Positions 34,717-46,297 of a stretch of 64,000 bases of DNA are shown one piece after another (the stretch's first letter is position 1; every line of letters begins with the position of its first letter). The position numbers were made by a program, and so were the translations under genes. The notes under the pieces are model-generated. The model searched no databases. It was given only the letters and a program-made list of their open reading frames with translations, and had not been told where the DNA came from. Source of the DNA: Nigrospora sphaerica (taxonomy: Eukaryota; Ascomycota; Sordariomycetes; Amphisphaeriales; Apiosporaceae); assembly GCA_018287875.1 (NCBI GenBank), contig JAGVVL010000002.1, positions 3,286,001 to 3,350,000 of the forward strand, written 5' to 3'.

Positions 34717-36475
34717 ATGTCCGACGGTGTTCCCAACGGCGCGACCGCCGCCGGCTCTCCCCAGAGATACCTGAGCACGCGCGGAGATGACTACGATGTA
34801 CGGAGACCAGCGCTGCACCCGTTCGCGCCGTCCTTGCCCTCTTGCGCCAACTCGCTGACCGCTCCTCTGCCTTTCAGCTCTCCTTTGAGGATGTCGTCCT
34901 GAAGGGCCTGGCCTCGGACGGCGGTCTCTACATCCCGGAACAGATTCCCGAGGCGAGCCAATGGCAGGACTGGAAGGACCTCTCCTTCCCCGATCTCGCC
35001 CTCGAGATCTTGTCGCTCTACATTTCCCCCTCCGAGATTCCCCGCGACGACCTCAAGGACATCATCAACCGCAGCTACTCGACCTTCCGCGCCCCCGAGA
35101 CGACGCCCCTGCGCCACCTGCACGACGAGCTCTACCTGCTCGAGCTCTTCCACGGCCCGACCTTCGCCTTCAAGGATGTTGCGCTGCAGTTCCTCGGCAA
35201 CCTCTTCGAATACTTCCTGGTGAGGAAGAACGAGGGCAAGACTGGACGAGGTGGGTATCTGTCCGTCCGCCCCCCGGGGAGCCGCCGACTCACCATGTCA
35301 CAGATAGGCATCATCTGACGGTTGTGGGTGCCACGAGCGGCGACACGGGCTCCGCCGCCATCTATGGCCTCCGCGGCAAGAAAGACTGCTCCGTCTTCAT
35401 CCTGCACCCCAAGGGCCGTGTAAGCCCGATCCAGGAGGCACAAATGACGACGGTCCTGGATAGCAACGTACACAACTTGGCCGTCACCGGCACCTTTGAC
35501 GACTGCCAGGACATTGTCAAGGCCCTGTTCGCCGATCCCGACATCAACTCCACCCTCAACCTGGGCGCCGTCAACTCGATCAACTGGGCACGCATCCTCG
35601 CCCAGATCGTCTACTACTTCCACTCCTATTTTTCCCTGGCCAAGACCTCGCCCAAGTTCAACATTGGCGACAAGGTGCGTTTTGTGGTGCCGACGGGCAA
35701 CTTTGGCGATATCCTGGCGGGCTACTTTGCCCACAGAATGGGGCTGCCCGTAGAGAAGCTCGTCATCGCCACCAACGAGAACGACATCCTGGACCGCTTC
35801 TGGAAGACGGCCAAATACGAGAAAAAGCCGGTGCACGGCGCCGAGGCCGAGGGCGGCCTCGCTCGGGACGGCGTTGCCGCTGACCCGGCCGGTGTGAAGG
35901 AGACGCTGAGCCCGGCCATGGATATCCTGGTTTCGAGCAACTTTGAGCGTCTGCTGTGGTACCTTGCCTACGAGTTTGCGTCGGCGGCGAAAATGGACGA
36001 CGAGTGGAACAAGAAGCAGGCCGGCCAGGAGGTGGCCAACTGGTTGAAGCAGCTCAAGACGACTGGTGGCTTCGGGCCTGTTTACAAGGACGTTCACGAG
36101 GCGGCCAAGCGCGACTTTGAGAGCGAGCGCGTGAGCGACCCCCAGACCACCGAGACCATCAAGGCCTACTTCAACAAGCTCGAATACATCCTGGACCCCC
36201 ACACGGCCGTCGGTGTTGCGGCCTCGCTTCGCTCGCTGGCGCGTGCCGGCCAGACGCCGCACATCGCGCTCTCGACGGCCCACCCGGCCAAGTTCGCAGG
36301 CGCTGTCGAAGAGGCCCTGAAGGATGAGCAGGGCTTCGACTTCGAGTCGCAGGTGCGCCCGGCCGAGTTCGTCGGTCTCGAAAGCAAGGAGAAGCGAGTA
36401 AGCGACGTGGACAACGACTGGGAAGCCGTCCGCGAGCTTGTCAAGAAGCAAGTCGAGGAGGAGCTCAAGGCCTAA
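34717..36475 (+). CDS. THR4: Threonine synthase
   Basis: Three exons, 34717-34797, 34878-35250 and 35304-36475, give 541 residues. The enzyme is PLP-dependent and converts O-phosphohomoserine to threonine in the last step of threonine synthesis, in the cytosol. Family marks are the N-terminal TRGDDYD-LSFEDVVLKGLASDGGLYIP, the PLP lysine in GPTFAFKDVALQ (Lys126), RHHLTVVGATSGDTGSAA, KGRVSPIQEAQMT and PTGNFGDILAGY. Intron 1 lies between RGDDYD and LSFEDV; intron 2 joins D-R-H-H. Length matches fungal type II threonine synthases (about 510-540). It converges on the MFS gene that ends at 37583. Two TGACTC sites lie upstream. Confidence 0.97.
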
Positions 36476-37582
36476 TCGGCTGTATGAGATTTGGAAGCTG
36501 AGCAAAAAGCACCATGATGTCTTTTCATCAACTTGCACCGCATAGACAAGTCAGTAACCCCTGATGAAATGAATGCGTTGTTGTCACGGTCCAACCATAG
36601 GGACCCGCTCTGCCGGATTTGGGTGGCGTCGCGCGCCGCCCCTCGCTTGGTGAAATGTTTGGTATGGACGTTTGATCCGTGTCGTCTAGCCGAGGCGCGC
36701 ACGACGAAGCGCGAGTTTGCATAGAAGGGGCGACCACCCGAGGTCCCGGGCCCGTCCGCCTCTGCCGGGAATGGGAGCACAAGCGGCGGCGGACTTTGGG
36801 GAGCGGTACCCCGGCCGTCGGGGACGTCCCCGTCGGCGCCGGTGCGTCCATGCCGGTTCCCGACCCCTTTTCATCTCCGTTGTGTTCCCAGGCGGGAGAC
36901 GTGCCCCCTACCCCCTTTTCCGGGCGGGTATACAGACGCACCCCCCTTTAAGTTTCTTCGGTTGCGCTTTCCCCTCCCGGCCCGATTTACGTACATCTGT
37001 CGCCTGCCCCGCGTAACTATCCTGCGGGCTCTCCCCCGTACTTGACCTGCTCTTCCCTCCCGGGCGCTCTAGGAAAAACCCGACAGAACTAATTAATACC
37101 GCCCTCCAATAGTCGACGCCGAGGGCGGCGGCTCCGCCACGCAAGGCCGGCTCGCCGTGGCATGCGCGTCGATCCGTAGCCGCTGTGGCAACGAGGCGAG
37201 GGTCCGACCGGCGCCCGGAGAGGGCCAGGACGAGACGCCCGGGCGTAGGTTCGCAGCTGGTGACACTGTCAAGCGAAGCCTTTCACCATACGAATGCGGC
37301 CCTGAGGCCGGATGTGAGGGGGCGAGAAAGTGGGACTACCGAACAGGGAGAAGGCGGTTACTTTTTACGAGGCCTCTCGGATCTCGGAGAATCACGTGTG
37401 CTTGCAGAGAGAACTGTGAGGAATAGGATATTCATTATTATATCATAAGGTCGTGTCTGCGCAGGACATCCAAGGAAGGGAAACGAATTCAAGGGAAGCG
37501 GGAGTCGGTCCATAAGTCACTCCATCCAGCCAAGTCCAGATCCAAAGTCTTGACCCCATCATCTTCCAGATCGGACTGTCTC
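36476..37582. other. Convergent intergenic spacer
   Basis: The spacer lies between the 3' ends of THR4 (plus) and the monocarboxylate-type MFS gene (minus). No gene or strong repeat seen. Confidence 0.55.
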
Positions 37583-39166
37583 TCAACACTTTGACTTGAC
37601 GTTCCATCCGACGCGATACACGCGTGCCGCGCCGAACAAGAACAGGGATGTTGTTGTGGAACAAGCCGCCCATATCTGCGCGCCCCTGTACTTGCCATCA
37701 TCGGCCGCCAGAAGGGCACCGCCAATGGGAGGACCGGTCAGGGCGGCAAAGGAGACGACGCTGAAGGCCATGCCCAGGCGCGTGCCGACCATGTCCAGTC
37801 GCAGGGTGATGTTGGCGACGGTAGTGGGAATCAGGCATTGGAAGGCGCCCGAGGCGACGCCGTAAAACGCCGTGAAGACATAGTACTGCGTCACGCTGTC
37901 CACAGCGAACCAGCACCACGCCACAATGCCCCAAAACACGGCCACGGGTAAGAGAACGTTGATGGGTCCGATGCGGTCGGCCACCAGTGGCGGAATGACG
38001 CGGAACGGCAGACCCGCGCCGTTCAGGATGATGATCAACGTCGACGCAGTGGAGTACGGGAGGCCTAGAACGTCCCTGCCGTAGGATGCGATCTGCATTG
38101 CATGTAAGTTAGTTGCAAGTCGAGCGTCGCGCGTAGTAGCCCGCCCAGCGTCTGAGCCGAGCTAAGCTGAAGCTGGGATAGAGGGAGGCTCGGTACCTAC
38201 GTAGTAAAAAGAAAAGTAATTCGCCCACATGAGGAAAAACAATCCAGCCACAAATCCGACGTACGTGACCTCCTTGAAGGCTGAGAGGTCAATGATGGCG
38301 CCCGACTTGCGGGGCGGGAGGCGCGGCCGCATGAATGCGAAGACGAGGGCCAGGCAACCCAGGTTGATGAAGGCCAAGACGCGGGCGGTCCAGGCAAAGC
38401 CGAGCTGCGGGATGAGCTGGCGGACGACGACTGGGTAGATCATGCCGCCGGCCGAGTTGCCTGTAGTGGTCAAGCCCACGGCGATGCCACGCCGCTTCTC
38501 GAAATATGTCGCCACGAGCGCCAGGGACGGCGTGAAGAAAATGCCGCCGCCGACGCCCGTGAGGACGCCTTGCGTCAACATGAGCGACCAGTAGCTCTTG
38601 GAAATGCTCATCAGGAACATTCCAAGCACCTGGAGAAGGGCGCCGACGATGAATGTGGGTAGAAACAAGCCCGCGTCCAGTAGCCGGCCCGAGAAGGCGC
38701 CGATGATCAGCGTCAGGAAGACCTGAACGGAGCCGATCCACGAAATGGTCGAGGCGGGCTCGGTCATGGTCGCCGTGTAGTACGTCTGGAAGGCACCGAA
38801 AGAGTTGACGTAACCCCAGGTGGTGAAGATGACAAGCCAGCCCATGGCAACCTGCGTCCAGGCTTGTCGGCCACCATCAGGGGGCGGCGGCGGTTCCGGC
38901 AGGTTGCGCGTTGTCATGCGGGAGAGGACCTGGGAGAGGACATTGCTGGCCGTCGGCCTTACGACGTCCTGCGAGGCGCGGACCTCGGCCCCGTTCTTAG
39001 TGGCTTCAGGCCGGAGGGGCTCGAAGCCGTCGTGGTTGTCGGCCGGCGGCACGGCGTCGCCGGTATCGGGGTAAGACGAGGCCCTGGGCCCACCAGAGCC
39101 CAGGGCCTCACCGGACGCCTCGCGCCTCTCCTTTTCGTTCATCTCGCGCTGCGGCTTTGCGTCCAT
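37583..39166 (-). CDS. MFS transporter, monocarboxylate transporter (MCT/Mch) type
   Basis: Two minus-strand exons, 39166-38201 and 38092-37583, give 491 residues; the 108-nt intron has GTAGGT/GCAG borders and lies in the middle loop after ANYFSFYY. The N-terminal 95 or so residues are polar. The first helix is preceded by the MCT hallmark PPDGGRQAWTQVAMGW, then GYVNSFGAFQTYY. The glycine-rich helix is GVGGGIFFTPSLALVATYF, and the loop 2-3 region is replaced by FSGRLLDAG as in this family. About twelve helices are expected. Fungal relatives include riboflavin (Mch5) and uncharacterised monocarboxylate-like carriers, so the substrate is unknown. Confidence 0.92.
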
Positions 39167-40574
39167 CTTGTCGCCGATGCAAAGTCGTCTTCGGGCGAAG
39201 AAGTTTGCAGGAGGCGTCTACTGATGAACTGCAAGCGCGAGAGAGTTGGGACGGAAGGTCCCGGTTGATAAAGAAAACTTTTGTCGGAGCGTCGATGCCC
39301 ATGCCGACGGGGGAGCCCACGGGGGCACTCTGGTTGGGCCCACGGATTGCATTGGTCCGAGAAAAGCGAGGAGGCGAGAAGGCCGCAATGGATTACCGGT
39401 CTCCGGGTTCCATAGGCGGAGACCCCCCGGTTACCCATATCTAGAGTGGATTGCTGCTAAGTAATAGCGTAAGATGCGGACGTCACCGACAAACCGACAC
39501 ACCTTGGCACCGAGCCGAGCCGCCCCTAATCATATGATGAGGTGGTATACCTCCATATGCCAGACGAAATTGCAGCGATGCCCGCCGGAAACCTCGAGCG
39601 AGTGTGGTTTCCGACAGGTCTTCCACCGCAACCCCATATGAAAAGTTCGTCGGGTCCGAGGCAGCATTCTTGGCCAGCTAGCCAGGGGCCCGGCGGCCGC
39701 TCGCTGTTTGTTTCCTCCCATCGGAAAGGTCGACTGGAGGGGTAGTGTGATCATTGAACCAGCCTCTCGCCGACTTTTGGGTCTGTCGTCCCCCGTGAAA
39801 CCACCCTTTTGCGCTCCGTAGGGGTCGACACATCTCGCCGCCCCTCGGCGGGTGTACGGCGAGGGTGCGGCGAAAGGCCAACCAAGCCCCTGCCGACCAG
39901 CGACGTGAAAAGGGCGGGTGCGAGCTTGATGGGTCGCAGAAGCCATGACTGGCAGACCAAAAGGCGACACGGTTCATCTTTGAACAACTCCGCGCCGGAA
40001 ATTTCGCGGCGCCGCGTAACCTGTTGATATGACCGGCACAATGGTTCGAGCGATTGATGAATGCCAAAAAGTTTCGTCGGTTGATAAGACTCTCGTGGCG
40101 AATTTGGCCGATTACCTGGACTCCCCAACTGAAACGAAGTCTAGCGTGGAGACAGCGATACCGCCACACGACGGCGATGGTTACAATACCGCAAGCTTAC
40201 AAGGCTTCACATCGCCGTTTGAAGAGCTTGAAATCCCTTGAGCTGGCCCGATGAGCGAAGCAAAAGATCATGATGATTGAAAGTTCAGAGGGCTGGAGGA
40301 GGTTGAGAAATGGATGGATGAAAGGGTGTGGAGCCCCACGTCCCGTCCCGTACCTTCCCTCAGGTAACTCTCCAACCCTGCCAAGGAAGGAGGTATGCCA
40401 GTGAAAAGGTATATACTATTACGTATAGCTGTTATTCGTTAAGCTCCATCTTCAGAGTGCAGCCGCTCCTCTGTGCCATACCTTCTATCTTCCCGCTTTG
40501 AACAATGCATATGTCTCGGGCTGGGCGAGTGCCGCAAACCGCAGAGTCCTCCCCCTTCCATCGCCCATAGTTGC
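39167..40574. other. Intergenic spacer upstream of the MCT-type gene
   Basis: Promoter side of the MCT-type gene. No gene is supported. Frames at 39530-40169 are shadows without features. Confidence 0.5.
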
Positions 40575-41130
40575 TCACATCGACGACCGCAGGAGAATCC
40601 ACACGATGTTCAGTGCAAAACAGACTACGGCCACGATGGCGGGTAGGCGGCCGGGCCATTTTTCGTCCACTTCCCGGATCTCGGCGAACAGCCAGATGGC
40701 GACATCAGACAACGACTGGAAAGGATGGTAGACAGGGCGCACCAGCCAATGCGCCGACGACGCCCTGTCGCGGTGCAGGCTGGATAGCTGAGCATCCGCG
40801 GTGTGCCGGTTGGATACGTCGATGGGCGAGGTAGGACCAGACACTGACCATTCACGCCTTAGTTAATACCATCCGTGTATACGGTGGGAGAGTGGGATGG
40901 ATGCTTTTTGGGCTAGAGGCTCCGGAGAAGAGGGACCTCGCTCTTCCCCTCCTCTCAGGTGGTGGACTTACAAAGAGTGCTACTTCCCGACGAGCGTGAT
41001 GAGCCTGGGCGATGGCTGGACACCCGCGGTATGGCAGCTAGTCGGCCTTTCGTTCGGAACCATGCTTGTGGGTGTGTTAGTCCTCGACCCGGAGGACGAA
41101 AGGCGTGGGGGGAGAAGCAGACATACTCAT
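40575..41130 (-). CDS. Possible small tail-anchored membrane protein
   Basis: An open frame at 40843-40575 encodes about 89 residues. A polar part (SLHRDRASSAHWLVRPVY) is followed by an amphipathic stretch (LSDVAIWLFAEIREVDEKW) and one hydrophobic C-terminal helix (LPAIVAVVCFALNIVWILL) ending RSSM. The frame has no ATG of its own, but an acceptor-like CAG precedes it at 40846-40844. A tiny first exon, ATG-A at 41130-41127 with a GTATGT donor, would join to give M-M-S-G-P. The composition looks like a real single-pass protein rather than chance. I do not recognise the family. The exon structure is inference. Confidence 0.35.
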
Positions 41131-43119
41131 GCTGACGGCAGTCAGTGGGTGTGGTTAAGGTCCTGGTGTGCAACCGGGACTTCGGGGAGCCGGTAACTTC
41201 GGTAAGCAGAGGTACTGCTATGCTACTACCGGCCGGGGCCAGGGCACAGTGGCCGGTAAAGTTGACGGCAGCAACAGCAAGAGCCGCAGCGGCTGTAACG
41301 TTATCGTGGTGGGTTGGTAGGTGAGTAAGTCGATGGTTTCGTTGTCGCTTCTGCCCACACTGGGATTACAAGCCAGGATGGGACGAAAGCAGAACACAGT
41401 CCTTGATTGCTCGAATCCCGCACATGGTGCTGGAAAGACGGTCGTGTCTTGGGAGAGGACGGGACGAGAAAGTGGTCGGCCGAGAGACGGTGAGACACAA
41501 AAAGGAATGTAGCGCATTCCAGATCAGCATCAAGTACCTCCTAAGCTGGACTGGGCCGGTCTCTTGTCAGAAGGCGACGTTGCTCGCCTGCAAGCCCAGA
41601 GTCAATTTACTGCCTTGGCGTGGCTCGGAAAGCAACTACGAGTAGCGGGCGCAGCAATTGTGTCAGCAGAGGTTCATTTTGATGACCAACAGGGCTATGG
41701 CCTGCCGAGCGGGCTGCTAATCCTCACTGCCACTCCGCGACCCCCGAGCATCGTCACCGGGACGACTCTCTTTGGGCCGACAAGGTTTGGGGGGGGGGGC
41801 ACGGCGCCGATAATGCCAAGAGACTACCTACCTGATCCAGACGTCTCCATTGGGGGGGGGGGGGCTGACAGGGTGATCCGTGACACCGGGGATGCGGGGA
41901 CGCATCGTTCTGTGAATTGGGAGGGCTTCGGTAAGTGCCATTGGCTCCATCATTCATCGGGGGATGCCCTGCCGCCGTTGCTGTGCTACCCTGGCCATGG
42001 GACCCGAGGGACCCTCGCTGCCTCGCTCGTACGGTCCGGTACCACTACTGTGTATGCATAGACCCTGACTCGCTGTCCCTGCGCCTCGACCCGAGGCCAC
42101 ATGGGAGTTGTTAGCGAGGATCGGGAGCCAAGTGACCACTCACCTGCCCCAAACGAGTAAATACTCTCTGATCTTGGCCAGCCACCATCATCCCGTTGAG
42201 CAGAGACAACCGTGTGCCGTGCGCATTGATGCTCTTCCATCACTATTATCGTGGTAATTGTTCCTTGGCCATACATCCAGGAGCCATGGACAAGGTTTCC
42301 TGACGGCGCCGCGTGGCGCGTTACGGTGCGAATCCCCTCATGAACGTGTAAACCTGAACTCCTCATCCCTTAACACAAGTATACCATATCGTAGTTGCAT
42401 TTATCCCCAATCACAGTCCCACCACGAAGCCAGGCTTTTTCAGGAAGCAAGATGTCGAAAGGAACCTGCCCGGAAAGCGGCAGGCTGTTGCCTCGAGCAA
42501 GGAACCATGGGACGCGGAGTGCTGGACGTCGACCGGTCCTATTGCCTGGTTCTATGGAACGGGCGCAGGAGCTGTGCCACCAAATAGCTCGTGCCCGTAT
42601 GCTTGTCGCTGGGGAGTCCAAGAGATGCTCTTTTGCTCCTTGTTCCTTTACGTGGAACGTAGAGTCCAGGTGATAAGAGCCAGGCGGCGAAATCCTGCAA
42701 GGTAAGCGTGCGGCGTGAAAGAAGTCTTGCCAGAATCAGAGGGCCCGGACCGCGGCGGAAGGCGATGTTCTGCTTGCCTTGTTTACACCATGAGGACCTC
42801 GGATGCACACTCGTCGTCAAAACGTGTGTTTAAAACATGTGTTCCAAATCGTGGCCCTCGTCTACAAAACGCTTCAAAGGAGATTAATATTGTTGGCCTT
42901 GTTCTATCAGATAGCCAGAGGGAACCAATAGTCTCCCCTACAGGTACATAGGGGAACCACTGGGTGGGCTGCGTGCTCACCAAATCGGTTCCGGAGCACT
43001 GCCCATGTGAGTACGATGAACCGATCCTTTGTAAGCGCCTCTCGAAGCTCCGATATCCTAGTGGTAACTGGGCCCACGACTGCGGACACAACGTTGACGG
43101 CTTGTGGCTATTCAGTGCA
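41131..43119. other. Intergenic spacer downstream of UPF3
   Basis: No supported gene. G11 at 41789-41799 and G13 at 41852-41864 lie 52 bp apart on the plus strand. The rest holds short featureless frames and the 3' flank of UPF3. Confidence 0.5.
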
Positions 43120-45189
43120 TCAGGTTGCTGAGGCGGCTGGTGGTGCTGAACCGTCTTTGGCGCCACCGCCTCCGCTACCGCTTGCGGCATTGCTTCCACT
43201 GTTACCGCCTCCGCCACGTCTTCCTCGTCCTCTGCCCCCCCTCTTCGGTCGCTCCGAGCCCGCAGCCGCGGGGGTCGTTGGAGTAGTGGCGTCACCAGGC
43301 GGCTTTTCAGAAGCAGCCGTTGAAGCAGCCGGGGCGGGGGCAGGAGCCGGAGGAGTCGGCTTCTTATCCTTCCTCTCGAGTACTTGGACAGTGCCCTGAG
43401 CGACCGAAACGGGACTGGCCGCAATGGCTTTGCAGAGAGCTGCATAATCGGCAAAGTCGACGTAGGCGAAGCCCTTGCGCTTGTCTATCTCGACAAACGT
43501 GACTGTGCCGAACACCTCCATGGCCTGCTTGAGTAAAGACTCCGTGACGCCTTGCGAAGGGTTGGCATGCTTCACGAAAGCACGAGTTGCGCCTGCGCTA
43601 GGCTGCGCAGACGACTTCTTCGGCTGGCTCGGTTGGCCGGCTTTGGCAGTACCCTTCGCACCGCCGGCAGCAGCCTTGGGTCCCGTCGGGGGTGTTGGCG
43701 CAGGGGTGGAGGTGGACGGGGCGGCAGTGGGCGCTGCCGATGTCGCAGCGTTTGCAGTCGCCTCCTCTTTCTTCGCGTTGTCCTTTTTCAGCAGGATAAT
43801 GGGCCCCGTGGTAGGTTTAGTTGACGATTCTGCGGTTTTACCTCTGCCAGCTTCAGTTGCGGTCACCACCTTGCCCTTGCCACGCGATCGACGGGAACTG
43901 CCCTCTGCTGTCTGCGCCTTGGGTCCAGTAGGCACGGTGGGCTTCGATTCCTCAGCATGCTTGGAATCTTTGTTTTCCTTGGCATACTTGGCATCTTTCG
44001 CGTCTTTCGACTCCCTCGAGTCCTTCGGGTTCCTCGTTTCCTTGTGGTCTTTCGGGTCCTTCGACTCCTTCGAGTCCTTCGGGTCCCTCGAGTCCCTCAA
44101 GTCCTTCGGGTCTTTGTTTTCCTTTGTATCCTTGTCGGTAGTGGGAGTAGAGTCGCCCTTTCCAGGAGGATCCGCTTTGGCGGCGTCCTGGCGCGCTCTT
44201 CTATGAGCGCTGCCAGGCGAGAGACCCAAGTCACGTTGCAGGATCTTGGCAGCGGCGGCAATGCCTGCACGTCGGCTTTTGGGCGCAGCGCCGTCTTCAG
44301 CTGCCTTGCTCGACGAGATCTGGTTCGCGACCGACTTGGCGGCCTCGGCGGCTTCCTGGGCGGCCGCCTTCTTGGTCATAATCTTGACCGGCTCCTTGGG
44401 CTGCTTCTCCTTCTCCTTGCCCTTCTCGGTGGCCTTGTCCGCTTTATCCGACTTGGACTCCTTGCCCTTGCCCTTCCTTCTCGTGTCCTCGCTGTCTTTT
44501 GCCTTGGAGGAGCTCTGGGCCTCTTGGCGGGACTGCTTGGCGTTTTTCAAAGCGGCAGCAGCTTCCTTGGCTTTAGCCTCTTTCTTCTCTCTAATGTATT
44601 CGACCAAGGGCGTGGAAGTGACCTTGGGCTTATTTTTAGTCGCTTCGTCTTCTCCGTCGACCTCGGGATCTTTGTACGTTGGCTGCGACTGGGTGAGGCT
44701 TTCCAGGAAGGCCTTAAAGACGGGATCGGTATCGATAGTGCCCTGTCTAGCATCTGTTCGGTGTTTCGTAGTCGGTATCTTCTGGTAGGGAGCGACGGAG
44801 AGCTCAGGTGGCCCGATCAAGACTGGGTCACGGAATGTGTCTCTCGCATCTTCCCAATTGGCACTCTTCACGGCTTGATCGAGGACTGCCCAATCTTGGA
44901 CGTTGACCAAATGCAGGTAGCCCATTGCTGGCCTTGAGATCTTTCCGATGTTCCTCGACACCTTCCCTGGATCGAAGCGAGCCCAGTCGACCTTGGCGCT
45001 GGCGTGGCCTGGCTTCCAATCGTCGCCCAGAGCAGCCCAGAACTCGGCCTCGACGAGACCCGGGGGCAGGCGACTGATCATGGCCTTTTTGCCGGTCGCG
45101 TTCTTCGCTCTCTTGGAGCCCTCGTTAGGCACCGAGTTCTCGGTGGGAAGCCCGTTGGCTTTGCGCGACGACGCTGCTGTTGTAGCCAT
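43120..45189 (-). CDS. UPF3: Nonsense-mediated decay factor UPF3 with C-terminal RRM
   Basis: A single exon encodes 689 residues from the ATG at 45189; the frame is open a little further upstream but only with a GTG. The Smg4/UPF3 domain covers about 38-190 (ISRLPPGLVEAEFWAAL, MGYLHLVN, TPLVEYIREKKEAK). A long charged linker follows, including Lys-Asp/Ser repeats of the type KDSKESKDPKD. A second RNA-recognition motif lies at about 536-607, with RNP2-like RAFVKHAN and RNP1 KGFAYVDF. The end is RGG/glycine-rich. Upf3 couples the exon or ribosome context to Upf2-Upf1 in NMD and shuttles between nucleus and cytoplasm. The gene is divergent from the Sit4-type phosphatase. Confidence 0.9.
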   Translation of the reverse strand: MATTAASSRKANGLPTENSVPNEGSKRAKNATGKKAMISRLPPGLVEAEFWAALGDDWKPGHASAKVDWARFDPGKVSRNIGKISRPAMGYLHLVNVQDWAVLDQAVKSANWEDARDTFRDPVLIGPPELSVAPYQKIPTTKHRTDARQGTIDTDPVFKAFLESLTQSQPTYKDPEVDGEDEATKNKPKVTSTPLVEYIREKKEAKAKEAAAALKNAKQSRQEAQSSSKAKDSEDTRRKGKGKESKSDKADKATEKGKEKEKQPKEPVKIMTKKAAAQEAAEAAKSVANQISSSKAAEDGAAPKSRRAGIAAAAKILQRDLGLSPGSAHRRARQDAAKADPPGKGDSTPTTDKDTKENKDPKDLRDSRDPKDSKESKDPKDHKETRNPKDSRESKDAKDAKYAKENKDSKHAEESKPTVPTGPKAQTAEGSSRRSRGKGKVVTATEAGRGKTAESSTKPTTGPIILLKKDNAKKEEATANAATSAAPTAAPSTSTPAPTPPTGPKAAAGGAKGTAKAGQPSQPKKSSAQPSAGATRAFVKHANPSQGVTESLLKQAMEVFGTVTFVEIDKRKGFAYVDFADYAALCKAIAASPVSVAQGTVQVLERKDKKPTPPAPAPAPAASTAASEKPPGDATTPTTPAAAGSERPKRGGRGRGRRGGGGNSGSNAASGSGGGGAKDGSAPPAASAT

Positions 45190-46297
45190 GCTGATATTGA
45201 TACCGCGACTGATGTCCGCGGAGGAAACAGTGTGTACCACGTGCACAACGAGTGGTTTGGGTAATCGGAGGATCGAGTAACACCGTTTAAGGGCCGCAGC
45301 GGCGATGCTAAGGAGGGGCTTGAATGAGGGTTTGTTGCCGAGGATGTGACTGGAAGCTCATGGTTGGTTTGCGAGGAGGCTCGATGGCAAACCACCGCGA
45401 GAGGAAAGCGAAACCCGACGTGCGGGCGGAAACGAGCCTGCTGCAAAATCCAGGAAGTACGGAAGGACTCCAACGTATGTAGTGAGGCAGTTTATCCCGC
45501 GTGGCGTGCGACTGGGCTAGACAGGCTGTTCGGGCTACCCAAGCTGCAGTTTCGTGTTGCGCACAAGGACAAAGGACAGTCTGGTTGCAGTATGGATCAA
45601 GCCTGGGTTAGGTATTTGGACCTGGGCTACTTAAAGTAGTAGGTATCAAAGAGAAGGAGAGAAAAGTGCTTTGGGGGTGGTGAAGCGGCTTCCACAACTG
45701 TTGACCTACTGTGTGTCATGTGAGTATGGGCATATCAGTATGTATTTGCACTTCCGTACAAGGGACGACGGGCAATTCCATTGCATCGCTCCCGGATCAC
45801 CCGTTCTGTCGAGTAAATCGCTCTTTATTCTGCGCCCACTCTCGCTTCACCCCACCATCGAAACCCATCCCATCAGATCCAGGTCCCCAATTGATCCCAT
45901 TGATGCCACCCACCAGCTAAATCGAGGTACAATGTACTCCGTTCCCTAGCTCCCCATGAGATGACACATTGGCGCACGGACCATAACCCCCCCGGGCTCG
46001 ATCAAGCCGCTTATCTCAGCAGTTAGGATAGACTCGGAAGGCGGTCGCGTCGGTTGGTTCATATCCACCTTGAGGCTGCGAGACCAACAACCATCAACGC
46101 AAGCGCATCGGGACTTCTTCAGCTGTCAGACGCTCGCACGCCCGCCCGTACGGCTCCCGCCCGATCGCATCTTGCCCTGCCGCTATCCCGCCCATCCAAC
46201 GAAAACACCCTACGATCCGCGGAGCTGACTTGCCTGCCGCCCGCCTCCCCTTCGCCTTCCGGCTTCCGCCGCCCACCCCTCGATTTCCATCCCCAAG
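45190..46297. promoter_or_regulatory. Divergent promoter between UPF3 and the Sit4-type phosphatase
   Basis: 1.1 kb between the two starts, with CT-rich leader on the phosphatase side (46140-46297). No gene is seen. Confidence 0.45.

Noticed and set aside
35132..36538. 468-codon minus-strand frame opposite THR4
   Set aside because: Antisense shadow of a well-supported threonine synthase exon.
43960..44130. Tandem DNA repeat as a non-coding minisatellite
   Set aside because: It lies inside UPF3 and encodes its KD/KS-rich linker; described with the gene.
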